64,000 bases of DNA from Pontibacillus halophilus JSM 076056 = DSM 19796 (GTDB lineage Bacteria; Bacillota; Bacilli; Bacillales; BH030062), in the NCBI RefSeq assembly GCF_000425205.1, contig NZ_AULI01000001.1, positions 1 through 64,000 on the forward strand. Reading direction: 5' to 3'. The translations under genes were made by a program, and so were the position numbers. Each line of letters begins with the position of its first letter. Position 1 is the stretch's first letter. This document shows, in pieces, positions 8,780 to 16,352 of the stretch. The notes under the pieces are model-generated. The model searched no databases, had not been told where the DNA came from, and was given only the letters and a program-made list of their open reading frames with translations.

Positions 8780-9580
8780 GTGAAGAAAGTATTATCCGTC
8801 GTAGCAGCATTTGTTTTAGCCATTACGTTTGCAGGTTCTACTGCATCCGCCGCACACCATGAAGGTATGGTTCGTGTCCTACACGCTTCTCCAGATGCAC
8901 CAGCAGTTGATGTTTATGTTGATGGAAACGCAGTTGTTGAAGGTGCAGAATTTAAAGATGCAACAGATTACTTAAACCTTGAAGGTGGAGAACACCAAGT
9001 TGAGGTGTACGCTGCAGGTACGAAAGGTTCTGAGGAGCCTGTTATTTCTACGAGCGTAAACGTTGAAGGTGGCATGGCTTACACAGTAGCTGCTGTCGGA
9101 ACACTAGATAGCATTCAACTTAAGGTTGTACAAGACAGCATGGATGTAACAGAAGGTAAATCTAAAGTACGCGTTGGTCACTTCTCTCCAGATGCACCAG
9201 CAGTTGACGTAGGTCCTATTGGTGGCGATGCCCTATTCAGTGGCGCTGAATTCCCAATGGTTACAGACTACAAAGAACTTGACCCAGGCACATACGACCT
9301 AGAAGTTCGCACAGCTGATGGTGGACAACAGGTACTTGATCTATCCGGTACGATGCTTGAGAAAAACACGGTTTACAGTGTATTCGCAGTGAACACTGCA
9401 GATAGCCTAGAAGCAATTGTTCTTAAAGATGCTACACTAATGCCAGATTCAATGCCTAAAACTGGTATGGGTGGCGCTTCTGAAACAACAAACTCTAACT
9501 CAGCTCTTTATGTAGCTGCTGGAGCTGTTGTTCTTGCTGCAGGTACATTCCTAGTATTCCGTCGTCGTTCAGAAGCGTAA
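8780..9580 (+). CDS. Secreted DUF4397 protein with sortase signal
   Basis: This 266-residue surface protein has a cleavable signal peptide (about 1-25, ending TASAAHH). Two tandem DUF4397 repeats follow, opening with VRVLHASPDAPAVDVYVDG (31-49) and VRVGHFSPDAPAVDV (130-144). The C-terminal cell-wall sorting signal has a non-canonical MPKTG (225-229), a hydrophobic helix (about 243-259) and the tail RRRSEA. DUF4397 is a beta-rich domain of unknown function found in secreted proteins. The start is GTG at 8780 with AGAAGAGGGG ahead; an upstream ATG at 8723 would put 19 non-signal residues in front and lies in a hairpin. The adjacent sortase gene begins 4 bp after its stop, so this is very likely its substrate. 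Confidence 0.9.
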   Translation: MKKVLSVVAAFVLAITFAGSTASAAHHEGMVRVLHASPDAPAVDVYVDGNAVVEGAEFKDATDYLNLEGGEHQVEVYAAGTKGSEEPVISTSVNVEGGMAYTVAAVGTLDSIQLKVVQDSMDVTEGKSKVRVGHFSPDAPAVDVGPIGGDALFSGAEFPMVTDYKELDPGTYDLEVRTADGGQQVLDLSGTMLEKNTVYSVFAVNTADSLEAIVLKDATLMPDSMPKTGMGGASETTNSNSALYVAAGAVVLAAGTFLVFRRRSEA

Positions 9581-9584
9581 CGGA

Positions 9585-10226
9585 ATGAGAGCATTTCTAC
9601 TTGCTTGTTGCAGCCTTGTATTCCTAGCGAGCTGTGGAAGCGGAGAGTCTTCCTCCTCTTCCTCAGCTTCACAGGCTGCTACACCTAAACAAGCCACAAC
9701 CCTTTCAAGTAAATCCACGATGGAATCCAAAGAACCTGCAACTGAAACCATGTCTGAAACACTTCAACCGGAACAATTAGGCATCGTACCCGAAAGGATT
9801 ATTATCCCTGCCATAGATGTAGACGCCCCGATAGTGAAAGAGGGACTAAATCAGAATGGAGATATGGAAGTACCAGATAACTCAGTAGACGTAGGTTGGT
9901 TTGAACCTGGAACAGAACCAGGCAACGCAGGTAGCTCCGTATTAGCTGGTCACGTGGATGACTACACGGGTCCCGCCGTTTTCTTTGATCTGAAAGACTT
10001 GGAGAAAGGCGATGAAGTGATTATTGTTGGAGAAGGTGGAGAAGAACTTACATTCGAAGTTCAGAAGGTGGAAAGCTATCCATGGGATGATGCACCTATC
10101 CGCGAAATCTTCGGTCCAACAGACGAACGCCGACTAAATCTACTTACTTGTACTGGATTATACGACAAGGGCACGAACAATCATCAAGAACGATTAGCCG
10201 TCTATACTGAACTTGTCACCGAGTAA
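9585..10226 (+). CDS. Lipoprotein-type sortase (class F-like)
   Basis: This 213-residue transpeptidase is predicted to attach the preceding MPKTG protein to the cell wall. Catalytic residues are visible as His123 (AGHVDD), Cys189 (LLTCTG) and Arg203 (ERLAVY). The fold starts near residue 68 with RIIIPAIDVDAPIV, close to class F sortases. Instead of a plain membrane anchor the N-terminus carries a lipobox, FLASC with Cys17, followed by a Ser/Thr-rich linker, so the enzyme may be held by a lipid on the outer membrane face. It has no strong ribosome binding site and starts 4 bp after the substrate gene, implying translational coupling. A terminator follows at 10226-10250. Confidence 0.88.
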   Translation: MRAFLLACCSLVFLASCGSGESSSSSSASQAATPKQATTLSSKSTMESKEPATETMSETLQPEQLGIVPERIIIPAIDVDAPIVKEGLNQNGDMEVPDNSVDVGWFEPGTEPGNAGSSVLAGHVDDYTGPAVFFDLKDLEKGDEVIIVGEGGEELTFEVQKVESYPWDDAPIREIFGPTDERRLNLLTCTGLYDKGTNNHQERLAVYTELVTE

Positions 10227-10258
10227 GAACAGCCTTATAGTTGCTGTTCTTTTTTTGT
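10226..10258 (+). terminator. Terminator after sortase gene
   Basis: AGAACAGC (10226-10233) and GCTGTTCT (10243-10250) form a perfect 8-bp stem followed by a run of T. Confidence 0.88.
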
Positions 10259-10394
10259 GTTCTAGCCTGTTCCGACCAAGTAATTTGCTAACAAGAAGTA
10301 CCCTTGATGGCCTCCCTCTTAGGTGCCTGACCAATTACAAAAATTTATAAAAAAACTGATTCCGTTTTCGTATGTCCTTTAGTATGATAAGAGT

Positions 10395-10611
10395 AAGTAA
10401 GTTGATGTTACCGGATCTTAAGTTTTTTGAATAGCAAGTGACTAGGGAAGGCAAATGGTGCGCCACCAGTTTACTGGTTCTAGTGGGTTCGATTCCCACC
10501 CCGGATTTTTGTGAGCAATTGATAAAAATTCGAGGGTGGAACGGTACCACTGTGCAACTAGGCACATCCCTGGTCGGTTTCTGCCCTCTTGTAACCAGGA
10601 GGGATTTTTTT
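10395..10611 (+). promoter_or_regulatory. T-box-like leader, atypical
   Basis: AGGGTGGAAC at 10533-10542 is close to the T-box consensus AGGGTGGNACCGCG. It is followed by a TGTGC/GCACA helix (10551-10555, 10562-10566) and CCCT (10568-10571), which can pair with AGGG to form the antiterminator. The competing terminator uses ATCCC-TGGT (10566-10574) with ACCA...GGGAT (10594-10605) and then a T-run. GTGAGCAATTG at 10511-10521 resembles the linker before the T-box in known leaders. Unusual points: the bulge region carries an extra GGTACC, stem I is not canonical, and a T-arm-like hairpin (GTGGG 10483-10487, loop TTCGATT, CCCAC 10495-10499) lies in the middle. A possible -10 TATGAT is at 10383-10388. 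TGGA in the bulge would favour a tRNA with U73, such as Gly or Cys. The specifier could not be assigned. Confidence 0.6.
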
Positions 10612-11166
10612 ATGTTAAAAAAGCGTGATTTGCACGATTGTCCTGCTCTTTATGATTTGCTTGTCCATCCTTCTGTGTTCCCTTATGTACGTCACAAGGC
10701 GAACTCCACTGACGAGTACTACTTCGTCACTCGGAAGCTATTGGAAGCTGAGGACCGGGGGGAGCTTGTCTCTCGAACAATCGTCGACGAATGGAACCAA
10801 CCAATTGGAACGATCAATCTCTTTGATATTTACGAGAATAAAGGCTTTCTTGCTACTTGGCTTGGGAAAGAGTTTCATGGGAAAGGCTACAACCAACCCG
10901 CGAAAGAAGCATTCTTTGAAGAGTTATTCTTTGAACTCGGGATTGAAGTCATCTTTATGAAGATCCGAAGCAGCAACATTCGCTCTCAAAAGGCCGCAAG
11001 CAAACTCCCTTACGCCATCTTAGCCAACGATGACTATCCGGATGTGTACGAATGGGTAAATCGCAACGAAAACACGTTTGACCTTTATGCTGTCACGAAA
11101 GAAAACTACTTGTTCCACTATGACCAAACGACACTTGCCAACGAAGAAGAAGCCCAAGAAGCTTGA
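10612..11166 (+). CDS. GNAT-family N-acetyltransferase
   Basis: This 184-residue protein of the RimJ/RimL-like branch has an acyl-CoA-binding core with ATWLGKEFHGKGYNQPAKEAF (residues 84-104) as motif A and IRSSNIRSQKAASKL near 120 as the conserved asparagine-containing motif. It ends in an acidic tail. The start is the ATG at 10612; its AGGAGGG ribosome binding site is embedded in the 3' arm of the leader terminator, so termination and translation could both be affected by the T-box-like leader. The acceptor substrate is unknown; an amino acid, its derivative or an aminoacyl group would fit T-box control. Confidence 0.85.
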   Translation: MLKKRDLHDCPALYDLLVHPSVFPYVRHKANSTDEYYFVTRKLLEAEDRGELVSRTIVDEWNQPIGTINLFDIYENKGFLATWLGKEFHGKGYNQPAKEAFFEELFFELGIEVIFMKIRSSNIRSQKAASKLPYAILANDDYPDVYEWVNRNENTFDLYAVTKENYLFHYDQTTLANEEEAQEA

Positions 11167-11176
11167 AAGAACCAAA

Positions 11177-11232
11177 AGGGACCGTCTTTATGCGTACTCG
11201 AACGAGTATGTATAAAGACGGTCCTTTTTTTA
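11177..11232 (+). terminator. Strong terminator after GNAT gene
   Basis: A 13-bp perfect stem (GGACCGTCTTTAT 11179-11191 with ATAAAGACGGTCC 11212-11224) has an inner TACTCG/CGAGTA helix and seven T after it. Confidence 0.92.
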
Positions 11233-11320
11233 TGCGCTCCTTTATACCTGAAAGGCAAAGTATGAATAAAATCACCCATTCTTACTAAAACTAGAAAAAA
11301 GCAGGATAAGGAGGATGGAT

Positions 11321-11449
11321 ATGAATAACAAAGCAAAGGAAGCCAAGAAACGAAAAGGAAACCTCACGAAAGCACAGGAGATTTCCTATCTAAAGGATTT
11401 TAAACGCGCAAACAAAGCAACACTCCAATTTCCACCGAACGAACGTTAA
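11321..11449 (+). CDS. yfhE: YfhE-family small protein
   Basis: This 42-residue, lysine-rich, soluble peptide resembles the YfhE family, whose short members share a basic N-terminus and a core like LTKAQEISYLKDFKRAN (residues 15-31 here). The start is supported by AAGGAGGA at 11308-11315. YfhE lies near yfhF, recX and yfhH in B. subtilis, as it roughly does here. Function is unknown. Small size and stand-alone position make the family call likely rather than certain. Confidence 0.72.
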   Translation: MNNKAKEAKKRKGNLTKAQEISYLKDFKRANKATLQFPPNER

Positions 11450-11454
11450 TGACC

Positions 11455-11638
11455 TGTGAATAAGACTTATCCACATCCTTGTGCACAATGTTGGTAACTT
11501 TCAAAAAGACCAGAATTGAGAGAAAACTTTATCCACTGTCATTTTGTGGATGAATCCCTCTTTAATTGTGGAAAAAGTGGATAAAGTTTCTGAATGCTGT
11601 GTATATTACATCAAGTATGTGGATAAAATTGTGAATAA
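11455..11638. repeat. DnaA-box cluster (non-oriC)
   Basis: Nine nonamers in 184 bp match the DnaA box TTATNCACA/TGTGNATAA. Perfect matches are 11455-11463, 11467-11475, 11618-11626 and 11630-11638. Single-mismatch copies are 11480-11488, 11529-11537, 11545-11553, 11567-11575 and 11576-11584. The outer pairs are each spaced exactly 12 bp. The stretch 11450-11720 holds no gene. No dnaA, dnaN or AT-rich unwinding region is near, so this resembles the DnaA-titration clusters known outside oriC in B. subtilis. Confidence 0.75.
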
Positions 11639-11724
11639 CAGATTGCTCATCTCATCATTCCTTTCTGGGTTACACATGATTCCTCCCCTTTTCACGTGTA
11701 AATCGAGTTTGAGCAATCCGTTCA

Positions 11725-11760
11725 AAAAGAGGCCTGACATTCGTGTCAGACCTCTTTTTT
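11725..11760. terminator. Terminator after DUF3298 gene
   Basis: AAAGAGGCCTGACA and TGTCAGACCTCTTT pair around a TTCG tetraloop (11740-11743), with one internal mismatch. A-run and T-run on the two sides allow use on either strand; it abuts the stop of the minus-strand gene. Confidence 0.88.
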
Positions 11761-12410
11761 TATTGGATTTCGTCGAGGGGAATCGTGAATTCTGGTGTCC
11801 CTACGTACCCTGGTGCAATCTCATACTTGTTGAAAATCACAGTAATCTTTCCATCCTCTACGTAATAGGGTTGATTATCTCGTACACCTTTAAATCCTTC
11901 ATCCCCAGTAAAGAACTCGTTCGGTCGCTGGTCAATTTGTCGCTTTATAGCTTTGTTAAGCTCATCGACGTTAGGTACATACTCCTTAATTGGAACAAAT
12001 GAGGCTTCATCGATGTTCTCAAAGTTATAAGAGTGAACACGTTGGTCGAAGTTATTCCCTCTGGACGTTTCCTCTCTTAGGACTACAGAGTAGAAGTGAA
12101 CATCCTGCTTCACGTCGTACGTCATATATAGAATATATGGAAAACCGGGGGTTTCATCCGCTTCTTCTTTAACGTCCGCAATGGTCTGTTTCACACGTTT
12201 CTCTATCCGCTTGTTCAGCTTCTTCTGAAAGGCTTCATCCTCTAAACCAATAAAGTGTGGATAAGTTACGTTTACCTCCAATTGAGAAGACGTTTCTTTG
12301 TATACTTTCTCTTCCCAGAGACGATTCGCTTCCTCAGCTGCAGATGTGAAGGTCATCCAGATTGCTGATCCTACAATCGCCATGAGTGCAACATACACGA
12401 ACTTTCTCAT
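11760..12410 (-). CDS. Secreted DUF3298 protein
   Basis: This 216-residue protein has an N-terminal hydrophobic signal (about 3-24) and an extracellular part of the DUF4163/DUF3298 type. The first unit contains VNVTYPHFIGLEDEAFQKKLN (47-67). The C-terminal DUF3298 unit ends in the characteristic YEIAPGYVGTPEFTIPL. Related domains occur in RsiV and in peptidoglycan deacetylases of the PdaC type; here there is no deacetylase domain and no anti-sigma tail. It is a single gene with GGAGGAG ahead. A role at the cell surface is likely, but the ligand is unknown. Confidence 0.82.
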   Translation of the reverse strand: MRKFVYVALMAIVGSAIWMTFTSAAEEANRLWEEKVYKETSSQLEVNVTYPHFIGLEDEAFQKKLNKRIEKRVKQTIADVKEEADETPGFPYILYMTYDVKQDVHFYSVVLREETSRGNNFDQRVHSYNFENIDEASFVPIKEYVPNVDELNKAIKRQIDQRPNEFFTGDEGFKGVRDNQPYYVEDGKITVIFNKYEIAPGYVGTPEFTIPLDEIQ

Positions 12411-12465
12411 CTCGACTCCTCCTTCTAGAATGTTCTAATTCTAGTTTGAGTCAAAATGGTCGATT

Positions 12466-13416
12466 TCATGAATAATGCTTTTCTGTTTCATTCAACGTAT
12501 CCAGGGTTTTCGTCACGGCTTCTTCAAAGGGTGTATGGAAGAGTGGTCCGATTCGTTCTCTATATTTCGTTCCATCCAACTTAACAGGATAGCGTGTTAA
12601 ATCCATCATCTCTACTAATTCCCTCATCATTGGGTCCCCCCAGCCCATCATACGAATGACTTCCTTACGGATAGGGAATAGCCATTTTCTCCGTCCGTAG
12701 TATCGTCTTATAATTTGGTTGATCTCGTGGCCTGAGATTGTGTTCGGACCTGGGATGTTCCATGTTTCTCCATAGGAAGAAGGACGAAGAGTTACTTCGA
12801 GTAAAGCTTTCGCTGCGTCTGGTGTGTAGATGTATTCGCGTTTGGCACGCATATTCCCAATAAAGATTCCGACTGGACGGCGTAACGTCGAGGAGAAGGT
12901 TTGATGAAGCATTGTAGGAGTAGCATGTGGCCCAAAGAAATCTGGGAAGTGGCAGATGAGCGAATCCACACCTTCTTGATGTGCATCCCATATTTGTTTC
13001 TCTAAGCGATTACGAAGGGCACCTTTCTTCGTATTCGGCCGCTTCTCCGCTTCCTCACTAACAGGTTGTGCGTGAAGTCCGTATCCATAGATGTTCTCCA
13101 CCATGACGAACTTAGCTCTATGCTCTTTCGCACAATCAATCACATTCTGGGTGACAGCTTCTAAATGTTCCTCCCACTCATAATAAGGTAAATTTAGAGC
13201 ATGGATGATAAGGTCAGCTCCTCTTGTCGCTTGCTTGAGTTGCTGGAAACGATGCGCATCTGCAGCAGCTAAGGAGACGAGGTGTTCCTCTTCAAAGCGC
13301 TGAAGCAATCGTTCTTGATTTCGCGCAATGGCGATTACTTCTATCCCTCTTCCCACACATTCACGAACAATTGCAGTACCAATGCTACCTGTTGCACCAA
13401 CTACGGCTACTCTCAT
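12466..13416 (-). CDS. NAD-dependent epimerase/dehydratase-family protein
   Basis: This 316-residue atypical SDR has an N-terminal Rossmann motif VVGATGSIGTAI (residues 4-15) and nucleotide-binding HALNLPYYEWEEHL near 70. The usual YxxxK is not clear; ENIYGYG (107-113) occupies the corresponding area. It may act on a small nucleotide-linked or lactone substrate, or simply bind NADP as NmrA-like proteins do. It follows a TetR gene by 23 bp on the same strand and is presumably controlled by it. Confidence 0.82.
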   Translation of the reverse strand: MRVAVVGATGSIGTAIVRECVGRGIEVIAIARNQERLLQRFEEEHLVSLAAADAHRFQQLKQATRGADLIIHALNLPYYEWEEHLEAVTQNVIDCAKEHRAKFVMVENIYGYGLHAQPVSEEAEKRPNTKKGALRNRLEKQIWDAHQEGVDSLICHFPDFFGPHATPTMLHQTFSSTLRRPVGIFIGNMRAKREYIYTPDAAKALLEVTLRPSSYGETWNIPGPNTISGHEINQIIRRYYGRRKWLFPIRKEVIRMMGWGDPMMRELVEMMDLTRYPVKLDGTKYRERIGPLFHTPFEEAVTKTLDTLNETEKHYS

Positions 13417-13439
13417 TTCCTTCTCCCCTATCGTATAGT

Positions 13440-13991
13440 TTAAGACACGGCTTCACTAAGAAAAGTGGCGTGGGCTTTAACGATTTCTTCAAGCTCTTCA
13501 TAGGATTGTCCCCGCTTTAAATAATGGGTAACAAATCCATGTAAACTAAGGTAAAGAGACCATATTTCCTGGATGGACAACGTTTTGGTTGTATGAAATT
13601 GTACTGCTTTAGCAAGTACTCGGTAGCTTTCATTCGTTTCATCTACCATATAATTCTGTACATCATCATTCTGTAGAAGGAACATAACTTCATAATGACT
13701 CCGATACGTGAGTCCAAAACGCATGTACGCAATAAAAACGTCTTGTAGGGAACCGCGGCTTACAAATGGCTCGACTTCCTTTGTTAACGATGCAAAGTCT
13801 TCTTTGACGAGCGCAAAGAATAATTCCGCTTTGTTCTGGAAATGGTAGTAAATCGACCCATGGCTATAGCCAAGTTTCTTAGCTAGCTTCCTCATTGACA
13901 GCTGTTCGTAGCCTTCTGTAACAAATAGTTCACGCGCCGTCTCTAAAATCCGTTCTTTAGACAACTCCTCCTGTACTTTACGCCTTGGCAT
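13440..13991 (-). CDS. TetR-family transcriptional repressor
   Basis: This 183-residue regulator has an N-terminal HTH (about 12-58: RILETARELFVTEGYEQLSMRKLAKKLGYSHGSIYYHF) and a helical ligand-binding domain containing a C-terminal WHG/TetR_C-like segment. The start at 13991 has GGAGGAGG ahead; 14015 is also possible. It is the first gene of a two-gene unit with the epimerase. A perfect palindrome overlies its own -35 region (14045-14058), which indicates autoregulation. Confidence 0.92.
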   Translation of the reverse strand: MPRRKVQEELSKERILETARELFVTEGYEQLSMRKLAKKLGYSHGSIYYHFQNKAELFFALVKEDFASLTKEVEPFVSRGSLQDVFIAYMRFGLTYRSHYEVMFLLQNDDVQNYMVDETNESYRVLAKAVQFHTTKTLSIQEIWSLYLSLHGFVTHYLKRGQSYEELEEIVKAHATFLSEAVS

Positions 13992-14030
13992 GCGACCTCC
14001 TCCTTTATTAACCACTGTTCAATTAATTTT

Positions 14031-14059
14031 ATCATACGTTATTCTGACGTAAACGTCAA
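14031..14059 (-). promoter_or_regulatory. tetR promoter with palindromic operator
   Basis: On the minus strand TTGACG (14054-14059), a 17-bp spacer and TATGAT (14031-14036) form a SigA-type promoter. The perfect 14-bp palindrome TGACGTAAACGTCA (14045-14058) overlaps the -35 box. A dimeric repressor bound there would block the promoter. Confidence 0.7.
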
Positions 14060-14060
14060 A

Positions 14061-14090
14061 GAAGCCCACTAACAACTTAGTGGGCTTCTG
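14061..14090. terminator. Hairpin after membrane MCP gene
   Basis: GAAGCCCACTAA (14061-14072) and TTAGTGGGCTTC (14078-14089) pair. On the minus strand the hairpin is followed by TTTGACG, so it is a moderate terminator just upstream of the tetR promoter. Confidence 0.65.
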
Positions 14091-14093
14091 TAT

Positions 14094-15539
14094 TTATCCT
14101 TGACTCAATTCTTTTAAATCTCTTAGTTGAGACGTATTGTCTTGAATCATTGTTGTCATTTGCGAATTACCTGAGAGCAATGTTTCTGAAGTGGACGTCA
14201 ATTGTTGCAAGCTAGCTTGAGACTCTTCCATTAGCGCTGCCAAGCGATTAACAGCGTCCCCAATTGTATGCATCGATTGTTGCAACGTATCCACGGACGC
14301 TTCATACCCTTTTGTATAACTTGTCGTTTGTTCAATCGATTGCTGAATATGGTCAAACATGGTTGTAGACTGGTCTGTAGTTTGTTTACTCATCTCCATC
14401 TGTTCCATATTTTCAGCCATCTTCTGTTGTACAGCTGTTGATTTTTGCTCCACAGATGTAAGATTTTGATTGATTTGACTCGCTGATTGGTTGGACGTTT
14501 CAGCAAGCTTCCGTATTTCCTCCGCAACCACAGCAAAGCCTTTTCCATGTTCCCCTGCCCGTGCTGCTTCTATAGAAGCATTTAGTGCGAGCAAGTTCGT
14601 TTGTTCAGCAATCTCCTGTATTTTACTAGTGAATTGTCCAACTTCTTTAATCTTTCCAGTGAGGTCGTGAATGTCTGTTGCCATTTCACTTAAATCATCC
14701 CCAAATTGTCCAATTGCTTCGCTAAGCTGCTCAATTGTGACTTTCCCTTCTCGGGACAAGTCATTTGTTTCTTGCATGTCAGAAGCAAGCTTCCCTGTCT
14801 TATGCTTCATTTCTCCGTACAATTCGTTTGATTGCTGCACTTCTTCCGTAATGCCATTGATGTCACGAACCTGATCCTCAAAAGCACGGGTCAATTCTTG
14901 ATAGGCTTTCGAGATATCTTGAAAGTGAGTATGATGCTCATCGCTACGCGCGCGCATCCCTTCCATACTCGAGAATGAGTTCTCAATGGAAGATGCAAGC
15001 TGTTGCTGGAGTTGTGCTTGACCTTCAAGAAGGTGCTGTACTTCTTCCTTCTGCGTGATCATTTCCTTCATGTATTCCTTTGAATACTTTACGACACCGA
15101 ACAACATGACTGCTGACATCGTATAGTAATACATGACTTTTAGACTTTCTTGTGAGAATCCAATTACGCTTAGTCCATAGAAAGAGACTCCGTACCCAAT
15201 GACGAGCGAAGTAAAGAAGACCCGATAATTCTGATAAATGCCAGATAGTATTAACACAAAGATTGTTAAGAAGAACGTGGATGTTGTTGGACTGACCGTC
15301 AAGATAACCACTTCAATGATGGACATGGCAACGATAATAATATACGCTGCGAGCCACTCCACTTTCTGAGTTAAATGAATCGTAACAAGTGCGGCCACCA
15401 TGACGATATCTAACCCTAAAATTGAAACTAACAACGGCGTCGAATAACCCGCCTGAAACATGGCATATGTGGACAAGAAGGCTCCAATTACAAATATCCA
15501 CAAGACCATTCCATTCTTCCGATGTAGTGCTTGATCCAT
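14094..15539 (-). CDS. Membrane methyl-accepting chemotaxis protein
   Basis: This 481-residue chemoreceptor has about six closely packed N-terminal membrane helices (about 10-175, for example [17 protein letters not shown] and [20 protein letters not shown]). A cytoplasmic coiled coil follows, with the MA signalling domain and the highly conserved hairpin [30 protein letters not shown]. There is no large extracellular sensor domain and no clear HAMP, so the membrane bundle itself is the likely input module. It should act through CheA/CheW encoded elsewhere. The start has GAGGG ahead. Confidence 0.92.
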   Translation of the reverse strand: MDQALHRKNGMVLWIFVIGAFLSTYAMFQAGYSTPLLVSILGLDIVMVAALVTIHLTQKVEWLAAYIIIVAMSIIEVVILTVSPTTSTFFLTIFVLILSGIYQNYRVFFTSLVIGYGVSFYGLSVIGFSQESLKVMYYYTMSAVMLFGVVKYSKEYMKEMITQKEEVQHLLEGQAQLQQQLASSIENSFSSMEGMRARSDEHHTHFQDISKAYQELTRAFEDQVRDINGITEEVQQSNELYGEMKHKTGKLASDMQETNDLSREGKVTIEQLSEAIGQFGDDLSEMATDIHDLTGKIKEVGQFTSKIQEIAEQTNLLALNASIEAARAGEHGKGFAVVAEEIRKLAETSNQSASQINQNLTSVEQKSTAVQQKMAENMEQMEMSKQTTDQSTTMFDHIQQSIEQTTSYTKGYEASVDTLQQSMHTIGDAVNRLAALMEESQASLQQLTSTSETLLSGNSQMTTMIQDNTSQLRDLKELSQG

Positions 15540-15628
15540 TCCCTTTTCCCTCTCCCTTTGCTAGAACGAGTGTTATGATGACAGAGCTAAGATGAAAAAT
15601 GGCAAACACAGTTCCATAATCTTATATG

Positions 15629-16258
15629 CTACAATTTACCTATTAAATCTTCTAGGATTTCTAGGTCTTTTATAATATCGTCACGAACCCGCGGATTATA
15701 AAATACAGCAGCTGGGTGATAGAGAGGGAAAAGGGTATAACGTTCCTTGCTATCTGTGTATTCCCATGCATTTTCATCTTTTAATAATTTTATTTCTGTC
15801 GTAAATGGCCGACCGTGTATGTCACTCATTTTATCTTTTCTACCTGTCAATCGCTCATAGGCCACACCACCAAGCGTCACAATTAACTTTGGCTGAATCT
15901 GTTGAAGTTGGTAATCCAATAATGGTGCGTGCGCTAACATTTCTTTCTCATTAGGCTTTCGATTGGCTTTACGTCTACCTTTCTTCTTGGAATCCACCCA
16001 TTTATATGGACGACTACGTACTACACTCGTAATGTACACGTCTTCCCGCGTAATTCCAATCGCTTCGAAATACCCTGTCAGCTCTTTCCCCGCTCGGCCA
16101 ATGAACGGTTGATTCTGTTCAATTTCATTCTCACCAGGAGCCTCTCCAACCACTACAATGTCCGCCTCTTCGTCTCCTGCACCAATGACAAGGCCTTCGA
16201 CATCATAAGGCTGTATACGTTGCTGGCTCAATTGAATGAGATGCTCAGGTATCTTCAT
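15629..16258 (-). CDS. Uracil-DNA glycosylase family 4-like protein without Fe-S cysteines
   Basis: This 209-residue protein of the UDG superfamily shows VVGEAPGENE (motif 1, residues 36-45), PFIGRAGKELT, VYITSVVRSRP and the C-terminal LYHPAAVFYNPR. All match family 4/5-type enzymes that remove uracil from DNA. It contains no cysteine at all, so the four ligands of the 4Fe-4S cluster of classical family 4 are missing (SVVRSRP where VVKCRPP is usual, for example). It is either a cluster-free variant or a divergent subfamily. Single gene with GGAAGGTG ahead. Confidence 0.82.
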   Translation of the reverse strand: MKIPEHLIQLSQQRIQPYDVEGLVIGAGDEEADIVVVGEAPGENEIEQNQPFIGRAGKELTGYFEAIGITREDVYITSVVRSRPYKWVDSKKKGRRKANRKPNEKEMLAHAPLLDYQLQQIQPKLIVTLGGVAYERLTGRKDKMSDIHGRPFTTEIKLLKDENAWEYTDSKERYTLFPLYHPAAVFYNPRVRDDIIKDLEILEDLIGKL

Positions 16259-16324
16259 GTTCTTACACCTTCCTTCTTTCTATACCATCTCCTGAATCAT
16301 AAGGGCCAAAACGATTCATCCCAC

Positions 16325-16352
16325 AAGAAAACCCCATCACTTGGATAGGGTT
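16325..16352 (-). terminator. Terminator for the 16.4-17.6 kb gene
   Basis: On the minus strand AACCCTATC (16344-16352) pairs with GATGGGGTT (16330-16338), one G-U pair, followed by TTTTC. It overlaps the stop codon. Confidence 0.7.

Noticed and set aside
10411-10507. A genuine tRNA gene suggested by the T-arm-like hairpin
   Set aside because: No matching 5' acceptor strand and no proper D-arm or 7-base anticodon loop could be found. CCGGAT at both ends is a direct, not inverted, repeat.
11455-11638. Chromosomal replication origin
   Set aside because: DnaA boxes are dense, but dnaA, dnaN, rpmH and an AT-rich unwinding tract are missing. Neighbouring genes are not those of a Bacillus origin.
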